A stretch of 64,000 nucleotides of DNA from Streptomyces sp. NBC_01788 (GCF_035917575.1 NZ_CP109090.1:2914001-2978000); one strand, 5' to 3'. Shown: positions 1 through 8,513, counted from the stretch's first letter. A program made the numbers and translations. The notes: generated from the letters alone by a model not told the origin.

Positions 1-11
1 AGCGTGCTCAC
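1..11 (-). CDS. Left-edge fragment, probable ABC transporter permease (start only)
   Basis: A GTG codon read leftwards from position 11 overlaps the TGA stop of the neighbouring ATPase gene in a GTGA arrangement, and the frame then runs off the window. Only three codons are visible, so the product is inferred purely from context: a DrrA-like ABC ATPase is normally followed by its membrane permease. The overlap suggests translational coupling. The identity cannot be confirmed from this window. Confidence 0.4.
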
Positions 12-2698
12 GCGGAACCTCCGATCAGGGTGAGGAAGGCGTCTTCGAGCCGGCGGTGGGGGCCGACCGCGACGACGGGCACCTCCAGGCGCACCAGCTC
101 CGCGACCAGGTCCTGTGCCGTGCCGCCGGTCTCCAGCCGGACCAGGAGGCCGTCCTCGGTGCGCAGTGCCGAGGCGACGTCCGGCAGGGCGGACACCTTC
201 TCCACGACCGGGTCCTCCACCGGGGTGGCGGTCCCCACGAGCAGCGTGTCGCCGGAGCCGACGATCTCGCCGACGGGACCCGCCTGCACCAGACGTCCCC
301 GGTCCATCACCACCAGGTGGGTGCAGGACTGTTCGACCTCGGAGAGCAGATGGCTGGAGACGATCACCGTGCGGCCGCCGGCCGCGTAGCGGATCATCAC
401 CTCGCGCATCTCGCGGATCTGGGGCGGGTCGAGGCCGTTGGTCGGCTCGTCCAGGATCAGCAGGTCCGGCAGGCCGAGCATGGCCTGCGCGATCGCCAGG
501 CGCTGGCGCATGCCCTGCGAGTAGGTGCGTACGGCACGGGCCAGGGCGTCGCCGAGGCCGGCGATCCGGAGGGCCTCGTCCAGGTGCGCGTCCTCTGCTG
601 GGCGGCCGGTGGCCCGCCAGTACAGCTCCAGGTTCTCCCGGCCGGACAGATGGGGCAGGAAACCGGCGCCCTCGACGAAGGCGCCGACCCGCGACAGCAC
701 GGGCGTGCCCGGCCGTATGGCGTGGCCGAAGACGCGGATCTCGCCGTCGTCCGGCTGGATCAGGCCCATCAGCATGCGCAGGGTGGTGGTCTTGCCCGCG
801 CCGTTCGGCCCGAGCAGGCCGAGGACCTGGCCCTTGTCCACCTGGAACGAAAGGTCCCGTACCGCCATGGGGGTCCCCCCTGCTCGAGCGAAGCCGAGAG
901 CTTGGGGGAGGTCGGCCGACTTCGCGTAGCGCTTGCTCAAGCCGGTGATCCGCAGCGGGACGTCGGCCAGTTCCGGGTCGGGCGCGGGCGCGGCCGTGCG
1001 GCGGCGGGCCGTCAGCAGCAGGGCGAGCGCGACCGCGGCGCCGGCGAGCGGCAGCCACCACACCCAGGCGGGCAGCGGTGCCGCCGCCGTGGTCACGCCC
1101 GGGGCGGTCGGCACCTTCAGGTCGCTCTTCAGGCCGACGGTGTACGTCGCCGGGGCGGCCGGTGAGGCGTAGCCGAGGTCGGTGGAGGCGAGGACCAGGC
1201 GGAGCCGGTGGCCCTTCTGCACCTCGTGGTCGACGGCCGGGAGGGTGAGGGTGACGTCCTTGCCCGCCTTGGCGCCCTCGACGCGCACGGGGGTCACGAG
1301 CTGGGAGGGCAGTACCGGCTGCTGCTTGCCCGGTCCGACGTCGTAGAGCTTGGCGAAGAGCACCGCGTCGTCGGCGGTCGAGGTGACGTGGACGGTCACC
1401 GTGGGCGATCCGGTGACGCGCAGACCGGCGCCGAGGGGTGCGGAGTCGAAGCGCGCGTACTGGCCGGGGAAGTCGAGGGACACCCCGACGCCGAGCGAGG
1501 AGAGCTGGGACAGTCCGCCGGAGCCGCCGAGGCCCGGCAGGGCGGACACGGCGGGCGGGTTGGCCCCGGCGGGGTTCTCGAAGCGCCGCTCGCCTCCGCG
1601 CAGGGCGATGGACCGCTGCCCGCCTTCGAGGCCCGGGTACGTGCTTCCGCTCGCGCCCCGCAGCAGGGCCCTGCCGTCGGTGGAGTCCACGCCTCCGGTG
1701 CGGGTGACGCGGAAGGCGGGGCCGGTGTCGGTGTTCTTGTCGCCCTTGAGGTAGCGGTCGAACCAGGTCTTCACGCGCGCCTGGACGCGGCTGGTCTCCA
1801 TGTCGCCGCCGTCGTGGCCGCCCGCGATCCAGTCGACGTCGACCGGGGCGCCGTTCGCGCGGATCGCCGTGGCGGCGGCGTCGGCCTGGCCGAGCGGGAA
1901 GAGGGAGTCCGTCTGACCCTGCACCAGCAGGGTCGGCACCTTGATGCGGTCGGCGACGGCGGACGGCGAGCGCTCCTGGAGCAGTGCGCGCGCCTCGGCG
2001 TCCGGCTTGCCCGACTCGGCGACCCGCTCGTACATCCGGCACAGCGCGGGCTCGAACTTCGCGCATCCGCCGCCGGAGTTGACGAAGGCGCCCGCCCACA
2101 GCTTCTTGAAGACGCCGCCCGGGAAGAGCGCGTCCGCGAGGTTCCAGTAGGTGATCGCCGGGGCGATGGCGTCCACCCGGTGGTCGTGTCCGGCGGCAAG
2201 GAGGGAGATCGCCCCGCCGTAGGAGGCTCCGGCCACGCCCACGCGCGGGTCGCCGGGCCCGTCGAGCCGCACCTCGGGCCGCCGCGCCAGCCAGTCGATC
2301 AGCCTGGAGACGTCGGCGACCTCGCCCTTGGGGTCGTTCAGCCCGATCTTTCCGGTGGATCCGCCGAAGCCGCGCGCCGACCAAGTCAGCACCGCGTATC
2401 CGTCCCCGGCGAGGTCCTGGGCCTGGCGCCGTACGTCGTCCTTGCTGCCGCCGAAGCCGTGCCCGAGCAGGACGACGGGGTGGCGGCCGGGCGTGGCCGG
2501 GGTGAAGTACGAGGTGTCGACGCGCACCCCGTCGCCCATGGCGAGCACCTGGTCGGCGCGGTGCACCGGGGGCGGGTCGTCGGAGGCGATCGCCGTCCAC
2601 GTGCCGGCGCCGGCCAGCACGACGACGGCGGCCCCGGCGGCCAGCAGGCGCCGGGGCCTCCGCAGCAGCCCGCGCAGTCCGGGCGGTCGAAGATCCAT
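8..2698 (-). CDS. Fusion protein: secreted-type alpha/beta hydrolase (X-Pro dipeptidyl-peptidase/CocE-like) plus ABC transporter ATPase
   Basis: 896 aa. An N-terminal hydrophobic segment (about residues 18-38) precedes an alpha/beta-hydrolase domain with oxyanion motif GHGFGG (~79-84), nucleophile Ser159 in GASYGG, probable acid Asp264 (GQTDS) and His295 (GGHDGG), then a beta-sandwich typical of the X-Pro dipeptidyl-peptidase C-terminal domain. A second membrane segment (~544-563) leads into an ABC ATPase with Walker A GPNGAGKT (630-637), signature YSQGM (726-730) and Walker B LLILDEP (747-753). The topology would put the hydrolase outside and the ATPase inside the cell. The ATG at 2698 is the start that begins the signal-anchor; the open frame continues upstream antisense to the permease gene and that part is not used. 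Residues ~597-611, just before the Walker A strand, are encoded by an interspersed palindromic repeat. The substrate is unknown; the ATPase most resembles drug/export ATPases coupled to a separate permease. Confidence 0.88.
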   Translation of the reverse strand: MDLRPPGLRGLLRRPRRLLAAGAAVVVLAGAGTWTAIASDDPPPVHRADQVLAMGDGVRVDTSYFTPATPGRHPVVLLGHGFGGSKDDVRRQAQDLAGDGYAVLTWSARGFGGSTGKIGLNDPKGEVADVSRLIDWLARRPEVRLDGPGDPRVGVAGASYGGAISLLAAGHDHRVDAIAPAITYWNLADALFPGGVFKKLWAGAFVNSGGGCAKFEPALCRMYERVAESGKPDAEARALLQERSPSAVADRIKVPTLLVQGQTDSLFPLGQADAAATAIRANGAPVDVDWIAGGHDGGDMETSRVQARVKTWFDRYLKGDKNTDTGPAFRVTRTGGVDSTDGRALLRGASGSTYPGLEGGQRSIALRGGERRFENPAGANPPAVSALPGLGGSGGLSQLSSLGVGVSLDFPGQYARFDSAPLGAGLRVTGSPTVTVHVTSTADDAVLFAKLYDVGPGKQQPVLPSQLVTPVRVEGAKAGKDVTLTLPAVDHEVQKGHRLRLVLASTDLGYASPAAPATYTVGLKSDLKVPTAPGVTTAAAPLPAWVWWLPLAGAAVALALLLTARRRTAAPAPDPELADVPLRITGLSKRYAKSADLPQALGFARAGGTPMAVRDLSFQVDKGQVLGLLGPNGAGKTTTLRMLMGLIQPDDGEIRVFGHAIRPGTPVLSRVGAFVEGAGFLPHLSGRENLELYWRATGRPAEDAHLDEALRIAGLGDALARAVRTYSQGMRQRLAIAQAMLGLPDLLILDEPTNGLDPPQIREMREVMIRYAAGGRTVIVSSHLLSEVEQSCTHLVVMDRGRLVQAGPVGEIVGSGDTLLVGTATPVEDPVVEKVSALPDVASALRTEDGLLVRLETGGTAQDLVAELVRLEVPVVAVGPHRRLEDAFLTLIGGSA
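868..911. repeat. Interspersed GC-rich palindromic repeat, copy 1, inside a coding region
   Basis: The core is a G-run/C-run dyad around the motif CTGCTCGAGCGAAGCCGAGAG, with GGGGGTCCCCCC on one side and CTTGGGGGAG on the other. Near-identical copies lie at 31538-31579 and 55130-55170, and a shortened copy lies at 27147-27176. Here it falls in frame in the ATPase part of the fusion gene, encoding about LPQALGFARAGGTPM between the first ABC strand and Walker A. I know similar small dyad repeats as abundant in Streptomyces intergenic DNA. Confidence 0.8.
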
Positions 2699-2826
2699 GC
2701 CCTCCACGGTACGGGCCGCCACCGACAGCCGAAGCCGCCGCCGGACCGAACCTCCGCACCTCCTCGGGGAGTACGGGGCGGCCGCGGTGTACCGCGTTCG
2801 CGGTACGCGGCGGCGGCTCCATCGTC

Positions 2827-4245
2827 CTACGGCCGGGCGTCCTCCGGGATGGACACCAGCCAGCGGGTGTCGCGGCGGGGACGGAGGTAGAGGGCCCAGT
2901 AGAGGGTGGCGACCGCCATGATGCCGCCGGTCAGCAGCAGGTAGGTGATGTCCTGCCGGCTGAGGATGTAGGCCAGGAGTGCGATGAGCAGCACGGGCAT
3001 GGCCGGCCACAGGGGCATGCGCCACGCGGGCGTGTGCTTGTGGGAGCCGCGGCGGGCCAGCAGCGCGCCGACCGCGACGAGCAGGTACATCCCGGTCACC
3101 GAAACGCCCGTGACGCCGTACAGGGTGTCCAGGTTGACGAAGCACAGCAGGGCGCCGGGCACGCCCACCGCGAGGGTGGCGACCCACGGGGAGCCGAAGC
3201 GGCCGAGCCTGGAGAATGCCTTGTTGACCGGCTCCGGCCAGGCCTTGTCGCGGGCGGAGGCGAACAGCACGCGGGAGTTCTGGATGACCATGACGATGCC
3301 GGCGTTGATGATCGCCAGGGCCACGCAGAGGCTGACGAAGGTACCGACCGCGGAGTTGGACCAGGCGATCACCATGGCGCTCAGGTTTCCGCTGGTCAGC
3401 TCCTTGATGTCGGAGGCGCCCATGGTGATGGCGACGACGGGCACGAGGATGATCACGGAGGAGATGGCCAGGGTGGCGAGCACCGTGCGGGCGACGTTGC
3501 GGCGCGGGTTCTCCAGTTCCTCGGAGAGGTAGACGGCCGTCGAGAAGCCCTGGGTGGCGAAGAGGGCGATGGCGAGTCCGGAGATGACGAGCATGGCCGT
3601 CACGGTGTCGGTGTGGCCGCCGGAGCCGGCCACCTGCATGGAGACCAGGCTGCCGACGCCCCGGTGGCTGTGCGCGAAGCCCAGCACGGCGACCACACCG
3701 GCGGCGATGACCTCGAGGACCAGGAAGATTCCGGTGATCCAGGCGTTGGCGCGCAGGTCTAGCAGGCCGGCGAGGGTGGCCATCAGCATCACGCCGGCGC
3801 CGGTCAGGGCCGGGTCGAGGTGCACGACCGGCGCCAGGTAGTCCGCGGTGCCCATCGCGATCACCGGCGGGACGATCATGACGACGAGCAGGGACAGCAC
3901 GAAGACCAGCCAGCCCGCCAGCCGTCCGGCCATGGTCGACACCATGGCGTACTCGCCGCCCGCGCTGGGGATGAGGGTTCCCAGTTCCGAGTAGCAGAAC
4001 GCCACGGCGATACACAGCAGCGAGCCGATGGCGAGGGTCAGGGCGGTGGCGGTGCCGAGCGAGCCGAGGAGGTCGGGGACGACCACGAAGAGGGTGGAGG
4101 CGGGGGTCACGCACGAGAGGGTGAGGAGGGTGCCGCCGACGACCCCGATGGAACGCTTGAGCTGGGCGGGGCTGTCCGTCGCCTGTGCGGGACCGCCGGC
4201 CGCTTCCGGGGCGGCGTTCTCGACAGAGCGGAGCAGGTCGGTCAT
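2827..4245 (-). CDS. APC-family amino acid permease
   Basis: 472 aa, an almost wholly hydrophobic protein with about 12 predicted membrane helices after a short polar N-terminus. The N-terminal region SIGVVGGTLLTLSCVTPAST is the typical first helix of APC-superfamily transporters, and EYAMVS and the FSTAVYLSEE region match the family pattern. It should import an amino acid or amine at the cytoplasmic membrane; the substrate is not predictable. I chose the ATG at 4245 because the extra 36 residues available from 4353 are polar, unlike the family, and no ribosome site precedes them. It stands alone, leftwards, with about 130 bp to the hydrolase-ABC gene downstream and 350 bp upstream. Confidence 0.88.
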   Translation of the reverse strand: MTDLLRSVENAAPEAAGGPAQATDSPAQLKRSIGVVGGTLLTLSCVTPASTLFVVVPDLLGSLGTATALTLAIGSLLCIAVAFCYSELGTLIPSAGGEYAMVSTMAGRLAGWLVFVLSLLVVMIVPPVIAMGTADYLAPVVHLDPALTGAGVMLMATLAGLLDLRANAWITGIFLVLEVIAAGVVAVLGFAHSHRGVGSLVSMQVAGSGGHTDTVTAMLVISGLAIALFATQGFSTAVYLSEELENPRRNVARTVLATLAISSVIILVPVVAITMGASDIKELTSGNLSAMVIAWSNSAVGTFVSLCVALAIINAGIVMVIQNSRVLFASARDKAWPEPVNKAFSRLGRFGSPWVATLAVGVPGALLCFVNLDTLYGVTGVSVTGMYLLVAVGALLARRGSHKHTPAWRMPLWPAMPVLLIALLAYILSRQDITYLLLTGGIMAVATLYWALYLRPRRDTRWLVSIPEDARP

Positions 4246-4597
4246 GCGGCGGTTCCGATCGACTTGTGCAAACAGGTGAGGGTCCGGGGAGCGCGCTATC
4301 GCCTCCGGCGGTTCGCGGTCGTAAGCACTCTCGTCCGCTCCCGGCCCAGTCATCGAACATCAACGAAAACCATTGAGTCAATGGCCGTTAACCTACGGAA
4401 TCCGTGGCGGAACGGCGATCTACGACTGATTCACGCGTCGAACGGTCCCATTGTTCGGGCCCTTACGGGCGTGCGGGAATCGCAGAGGACCCACGAAAAA
4501 AGACGAGGCCGTCCGCATATCGGACGGCCTCGTCATCGCCTGCGGCGATGGCCGGGTCATGGCGGTCGGGGATCCCGACCGCCGGGCAGCGCGCCGG
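4246..4597. other. Intergenic stretch between permease and mmsA
   Basis: About 350 bp without a supported gene. The part next to the permease should hold its promoter; it is less GC-rich around 4360-4390 and 4430-4455. The right part holds the mmsA terminator (4495-4534). Nothing else was recognised. Confidence 0.6.
4495..4534 (-). terminator. Intrinsic terminator of mmsA
   Basis: A perfect 14-bp stem (4502-4515 with 4521-4534, loop CATAT) is followed on the minus strand by a run of seven T residues (A-run at 4495-4501 on the plus strand). It lies about 64 bp beyond the mmsA stop, so it ends leftward transcription. Confidence 0.85.
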
Positions 4598-6100
4598 TCA
4601 GTGATTGCGCGGGAACCCGAGGTCCACGCCCGCGGGGGCCTCGGACGGGTCCGGCCAGCGGGTGGTGACGACCTTGCCGCGGGTGTAGAAGTGCGTGCCG
4701 TCGTTGCCGTAGATGTGGTGGTCGCCGAAGAGCGAGTCCTTCCAGCCGCCGAAGGAGTGGTAGCCCACCGGCACCGGGATCGGCACGTTGACGCCGACCA
4801 TGCCGGCCTCGATCTCCAGCTGGAACCGGCGGGCCGCGCCGCCGTCCCGGGTGAAGATCGCCGTGCCGTTGCCGAACGGCGAGGCGTTGATGAGCGCCAC
4901 GCCGTCCTCGTAGGTGTCCACGCGCAGCACGCACAGCACCGGGCCGAAGATCTCGTCCTGGTAGGCCTTGGCGCTGGTGGGCACCTTGTCCAGCAGCGAG
5001 ATGCCGACCCAGTGGCCGTCCTCGAAGCCCTCGACCGTGTAGCCGGTGCCGTCCAGGACGACCTCGGAGCCCTCGCTCGCGGCGTTCTCCACGTACGAGG
5101 CCACCTTGTCGCGGTGCGCCTTGGTGATCAGCGGGCCCATCTCGGAGGACGGGTCGCTGCCGGGGCCGATCTTGATCTTCTCGGCGCGCTCGCGGATCTT
5201 CTCCACCAGCTCGTCGCCGATCGCGCCGACGGCGACGACGGCCGAGATGGCCATGCAGCGCTCGCCCGCCGAGCCGTACGCGGCCGAGACGGCGGCGTCG
5301 GCGGCCGCGCCCAGGTCGGCGTCCGGCAGCACCAGCATGTGGTTCTTGGCGCCGCCGAGGGCCTGCACGCGCTTGCCGTTCGCGGAAGCGGTGGTGTGGA
5401 TGTAGCGGGCGATCGGGGTGGAGCCGACGAAGGAGACCGCCTTGACGTCCGGGTGCTCAAGGAGGCGGTCCACCGCCACCTTGTCGCCGTGGACCACGTT
5501 GAAGACGCCGTCGGGCAGCCCGGCCTCGGCCAGCAGCTCGGCGATCCTCAGGGAGGCCGACGGGTCCTTCTCGCTCGGCTTCAGCACGAAGGTGTTGCCG
5601 CACGCGATGGCGATGGGGAACATCCACATCGGGACCATCGCCGGGAAGTTGAACGGCGTGATGCCGGCGACCACGCCCAGCGGCTGCCGGATCGCGGCCA
5701 CGTCGACGCGGGTGGCGACCTGGGTGGACAGCTCGCCCTTGAGCTGCACGTTGATGCCGCAGGCCAGGTCGACGATCTCCAGGCCGCGCGCGACCTCGCC
5801 GAGCGCGTCGGAGTGCACCTTGCCGTGCTCGGCGGTGATCAGCTCGGCGATCTCGTCGCGGTGGGCGTCCAGCAGCGCGCGGAACTTGAACAGGATCGAG
5901 GTCCGCTGGGCGAGCGAGGACTGCCCCCAGGTCAGGTACGCGTCCTTCGCGGCGGCGACCGCGGCGTCCACCTCCTCCACGGAGGCGAACGCGACCTTGG
6001 TGGTGACCTCGCCGGTCGCCGGGTCCGTGACCGGCCCGTACGTCCCCGAGGCGCCTTCGACGGTCTTCCCGCCGATCCAGTGGTTGACGATCTTCGTCAT
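4598..6100 (-). CDS. mmsA: Methylmalonate-semialdehyde dehydrogenase (CoA-acylating)
   Basis: 500 aa, full family length. It oxidises methylmalonate semialdehyde (valine catabolism) or malonate semialdehyde (inositol, beta-alanine) with CoA and NAD to propionyl-CoA or acetyl-CoA. Seen: the aldehyde dehydrogenase fold with TPFNFP (~148-153), the glycine motif FVGSTP (~224-229) and catalytic Cys282 in GSAGERCMA; the Arg next to the Cys (GERC) is the MmsA-type context. The ATG at 6100 has a GAAGGAG ribosome site nine bases upstream. The gene is monocistronic with its own terminator. Branched-chain acyl-CoA genes occur later in the window but are not linked in an operon. Confidence 0.93.
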   Translation of the reverse strand: MTKIVNHWIGGKTVEGASGTYGPVTDPATGEVTTKVAFASVEEVDAAVAAAKDAYLTWGQSSLAQRTSILFKFRALLDAHRDEIAELITAEHGKVHSDALGEVARGLEIVDLACGINVQLKGELSTQVATRVDVAAIRQPLGVVAGITPFNFPAMVPMWMFPIAIACGNTFVLKPSEKDPSASLRIAELLAEAGLPDGVFNVVHGDKVAVDRLLEHPDVKAVSFVGSTPIARYIHTTASANGKRVQALGGAKNHMLVLPDADLGAAADAAVSAAYGSAGERCMAISAVVAVGAIGDELVEKIRERAEKIKIGPGSDPSSEMGPLITKAHRDKVASYVENAASEGSEVVLDGTGYTVEGFEDGHWVGISLLDKVPTSAKAYQDEIFGPVLCVLRVDTYEDGVALINASPFGNGTAIFTRDGGAARRFQLEIEAGMVGVNVPIPVPVGYHSFGGWKDSLFGDHHIYGNDGTHFYTRGKVVTTRWPDPSEAPAGVDLGFPRNH

Positions 6101-6650
6101 GCCCGGTTACTCCTTCACAGATGGCGGCGACGGGTCGAAACGTGCCGTGCGTACAGCTCATGTGCCGTGCCCCGCGACGAGCGCGCCGCGGTCCCGGCCA
6201 CAGGTACATCCCACCAGGCCTGCGCGGAAGGCGCGCCCGACACTGTGTCTGCGGTTTCCGTCTCCATGTAGACACATGTGGGAGTGTCCGCCGCGCGGGA
6301 CGCGGCGGGGACGGCGCACGGATTCCGCGCTCGGGCGGAGTGCGGCCTGCCGCCGCCCCGGCGGTGGGTTGCCGGGACCTCCGGCGCGGGGCCGTAGCGG
6401 GCGGGGAGTCGACGCTCGCACTTCGCTCCTGCCAGGGCGAAGCGGCATCCCGCGCCGGAGGCGTTCTGTGCCCGTGCGCCACGAGGCACGTGCGGGTCCG
6501 CGCCCAGCGTGCCCGTGGCGCTCGGGTGAGGAAACTCTTGGTCCGCCGGGCCGCCGGCGCGCAGGCGGGCACGGCCGCGCGGTGATCGGGTCGCACGCCA
6601 TCGGCTGCCCTCGGCCTCCCTTCACTCCCCCGGTTCTAGTGCCGGGCACG

Positions 6651-6693
6651 GACCCCTGTCAATGGTTTGTCCGGACATACGGACGACAGGGTC
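6651..6693. promoter_or_regulatory. Nested palindrome (possible operator or RNA hairpin)
   Basis: Outer arms GACCCCTGTC (6651-6660) and GACAGGGTC (6685-6693) are inverted copies with one bulged base. The 10-bp perfect palindrome TGTCCGGACA (6668-6677) shares the same centre. The inner site resembles FadR-type GntR operators. No GntR gene is in the window; the function is inference. Confidence 0.45.
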
Positions 6694-6743
6694 GGCGTGC
6701 GGCCGCGTAAACCCCCTGGCAGGTAAGTCGCCTGCTTCAGCTC

Positions 6744-6801
6744 TGTCACAAAAACCTCTGCCGTGTCACACATGTCGCGAGTACGCGGGTCCTCGGTCAC
6801 A
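6744..6801. promoter_or_regulatory. Direct repeats TGTCACA upstream of the MerR-like gene
   Basis: TGTCACA at 6744-6750 and 6764-6770 (20 bp apart), and GGTCACA at 6795-6801 (31 bp further), i.e. about two and three helical turns. BldC-type small MerR-like proteins are known to bind direct repeats, so these may be the autoregulatory site of the gene at 6938; this is inference. Confidence 0.4.
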
Positions 6802-6937
6802 CCCGGCCGACAGCCGCTTGCCGGTGCGCGGTCGGTCTCGTTCACCGACCACAGGCTTGGAGATCGCCAGCGCAGCGCCCGGCTCCCCCGACGGCCTCTC
6901 CGGCCGCCGCCGTGGTGCGCGCGGGGAGGTGCACGTC

Positions 6938-7138
6938 ATGACCGACCGAAGGCTCTGGTCGTACAAGGAGATCGCGGCGCACATCCGGGTGCAGCCGGAC
7001 ACCGTGCGGTCCTACCGCAAGCACGGGCTGCTGCCGCCGCCCGACCATGTGGAGGGCGGCAGGCCCTACTGGTACGCCGACACGGTCCGCGCCTGGGTCG
7101 CCGCCCGGCCCGGCAACCGCGGACGCAGAGCCGACTGA
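6938..7138 (+). CDS. Small MerR-like winged-helix DNA-binding protein
   Basis: 66 aa, consisting of little more than one MerR/excisionase-type helix-turn-helix: WSYKEIAAHIRVQPDTVRSY (residues ~7-26) followed by the wing with GRPYWYADTV. Its size and architecture are those of BldC-class regulators that lack an effector domain, but the sequence is not BldC itself. The ATG at 6938 has GGGGAGG ten bases upstream; longer in-frame starts would add residues encoded by the non-coding leader. It is convergent with the alcohol dehydrogenase across a strong hairpin. Target genes are unknown. Confidence 0.75.
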   Translation: MTDRRLWSYKEIAAHIRVQPDTVRSYRKHGLLPPPDHVEGGRPYWYADTVRAWVAARPGNRGRRAD

Positions 7139-7154
7139 CCCACGGCCGTCGCAC

Positions 7155-7197
7155 CGGTACGGGGGTGCCCCACGCGGAGTGGGGCACCCCCGTGCCG
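7155..7197. terminator. Bidirectional hairpin between convergent genes
   Basis: Nineteen-base arms (7155-7173 and 7179-7197) pair with one mismatch around a GCGGA loop. It lies between the stop of the MerR-like gene and the stop of the alcohol dehydrogenase gene, with no T-run, as is usual for Streptomyces terminators. Confidence 0.75.
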
Positions 7198-7199
7198 GC

Positions 7200-8243
7200 T
7201 CAGCTCCACGGTTCGATGACGGTGACCCCGGATCCCGGTGCCGTGCCCATCGCGGCGAGCGCGTCCGGGACGGCCGCCAGCGGGATGGCCGATGTCACCA
7301 ACAGGTCGGGGCGCAGCACTCCGGCCCGTACCAGTTCCAGCATCGCCGGATAGGCGTGCGCGGCCATGCCGTGGCTGCCCAGGAGTTCGAGTTCCAGGGC
7401 GATGGCGCGGGCCATGGGCACCGGGGTGGTGCCGTTCGCGGAAGGCAGCAGGCCGACCTGGACGTGGCGGCCCCGTCGGCGCAGGCCGTTCACCGAGGCG
7501 GCGCAGGTGGCGGGCGAGCCGAGCGCGTCGAGCGAGAGATGGGCGCCGCCGCCGGTCAGCTCGCGCACCCGCTCCGCCGTGTCCTCGACGGCGGACGCGT
7601 CGACGCAGTGGGCGGCGCCGAATTTCCGGGCCAGGTCCAGGGCCCGGGCGGACACGTCCACCGCGACCACCCTGGCCCCCGCGGCCGCCGCGATCATCAC
7701 CGCGGACAGGCCCACGCCCCCGCAGCCGTGCACGGCGACCCAGTCGCCGGCGGCCGCCCGGCCCTGCTGCACGACCGCGCGGTACGCGGTGGCGAACCGG
7801 CAACCGAGCGAGGCCGCCGTGGCGCAGGACAGGCCCTCGGGTACGGCGACCAGGTTCACGTCGGCGTGGTCGAGCGCCACGTACTGGGCGAAGGAGCCCC
7901 AGTGCGTGAAGCCCGGCTGGGTCTGCCGCTCGCACACCTGCTGGTCGCCGGCCGCGCAGGCGGGGCAGGCGCCGCAGGCGCAGACGAAGGGGACGGTCAC
8001 CCGGTCCCCGGGCCGCCAGCGGGTCACCCGGGTGCCCACCTCCTCGACGGTCCCGGCGAGTTCGTGCCCGGGCACGTGCGGCAGCGTGATGTCGGGGTCG
8101 TGGCCCTGCCAGCCGTGCCAGTCGCTGCGGCACAGGCCGGTCGCCTCGACCCGCACCACGACCCCGTGCTCCGCGGGCCTCGGGTCGGCCACCTCGCGCA
8201 CCTCGGCCGGCTCCCCGTACCGCTCGAACACCACAGCTCGCAT
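7200..8243 (-). CDS. Zinc-dependent alcohol dehydrogenase family protein
   Basis: 347 aa, medium-chain dehydrogenase/reductase. Catalytic zinc ligands Cys38 (GLCRSDWH) and His60-Glu61 (GHELAG) and the structural zinc cysteines (C90, C93, C96 and C104 in [15 protein letters not shown]) are all present; the nucleotide-binding motif is GCGGVGLS (~170-180). It should oxidise an alcohol, or reduce an aldehyde, with NAD(P). I chose the ATG at 8243 because [10 protein letters not shown] is the classic MDR start; the 23 extra residues from 8312 are unlike the family. It is divergent from the copper operon, 270 bp away, and not obviously part of it. Confidence 0.87.
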   Translation of the reverse strand: MRAVVFERYGEPAEVREVADPRPAEHGVVVRVEATGLCRSDWHGWQGHDPDITLPHVPGHELAGTVEEVGTRVTRWRPGDRVTVPFVCACGACPACAAGDQQVCERQTQPGFTHWGSFAQYVALDHADVNLVAVPEGLSCATAASLGCRFATAYRAVVQQGRAAAGDWVAVHGCGGVGLSAVMIAAAAGARVVAVDVSARALDLARKFGAAHCVDASAVEDTAERVRELTGGGAHLSLDALGSPATCAASVNGLRRRGRHVQVGLLPSANGTTPVPMARAIALELELLGSHGMAAHAYPAMLELVRAGVLRPDLLVTSAIPLAAVPDALAAMGTAPGSGVTVIEPWS

Positions 8244-8414
8244 CGCCGTCTCGCTTTCCGCCCGGTATCTCCGCGGCCCACCGCCGCCGGCGAAACCGTA
8301 GTACGCGGGCACATCCCGGACGCGGGGGCCTGCCTGGTCCCGCCTTCCGCCGACGCCGTGACCCCTCGCGTCACTCCGTTGCCGGTGACGGCGCGGCGAC
8401 CCGGCCGCGATTCC

Positions 8415-8442
8415 TTGGAGGAATACCCCCTAGGGGTATAAT
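8415..8442 (+). promoter_or_regulatory. Copper-responsive promoter with CsoR-type operator (copZ-copA)
   Basis: A -35-like TTGGAG (8415-8420) and a perfect -10 TATAAT (8437-8442) are 16 bp apart. The space between is almost filled by ATACCCCCTAGGGGTAT (8423-8439), a 7-3-7 dyad that matches the known actinobacterial CsoR operator pattern. A repressor bound here would block RNA polymerase until copper releases it. Streptomyces copZ/copA operons are established CsoR targets. Confidence 0.88.
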
Positions 8443-8513
8443 GTCGACAAGTGGAGGGCCCGATGGCCTCCCCGCGACCCACATGCCCCACCCGCCACGA
8501 CGAGGAGAACGAC

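Larger units (their letters stand above)
6101..6937. other. 840-bp divergent intergenic region with dyads and direct repeats, no gene seen
   Basis: Between the leftward mmsA and the rightward MerR-like gene. Short open frames exist on both strands but none has a ribosome site, recognisable fold or normal composition. What is visible: TGTGTCT/AGACACA arms at 6243-6276, a 43-bp nested dyad at 6651-6693, and three GTCACA direct repeats at 6744-6801, listed separately. Confidence 0.55.

Noticed and set aside
2699..4381. Upstream extension of the hydrolase-ABC reading frame
   Set aside because: The frame stays open because of GC-rich third-position bias, but it overlaps the permease gene on the same strand in another frame and has an Arg/Pro/His-rich, non-protein-like composition.
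6115..6649. Several 120-160-codon frames on both strands upstream of mmsA
   Set aside because: They overlap each other, are Arg/Pro/Ala-rich and have no ribosome sites or recognisable domains.
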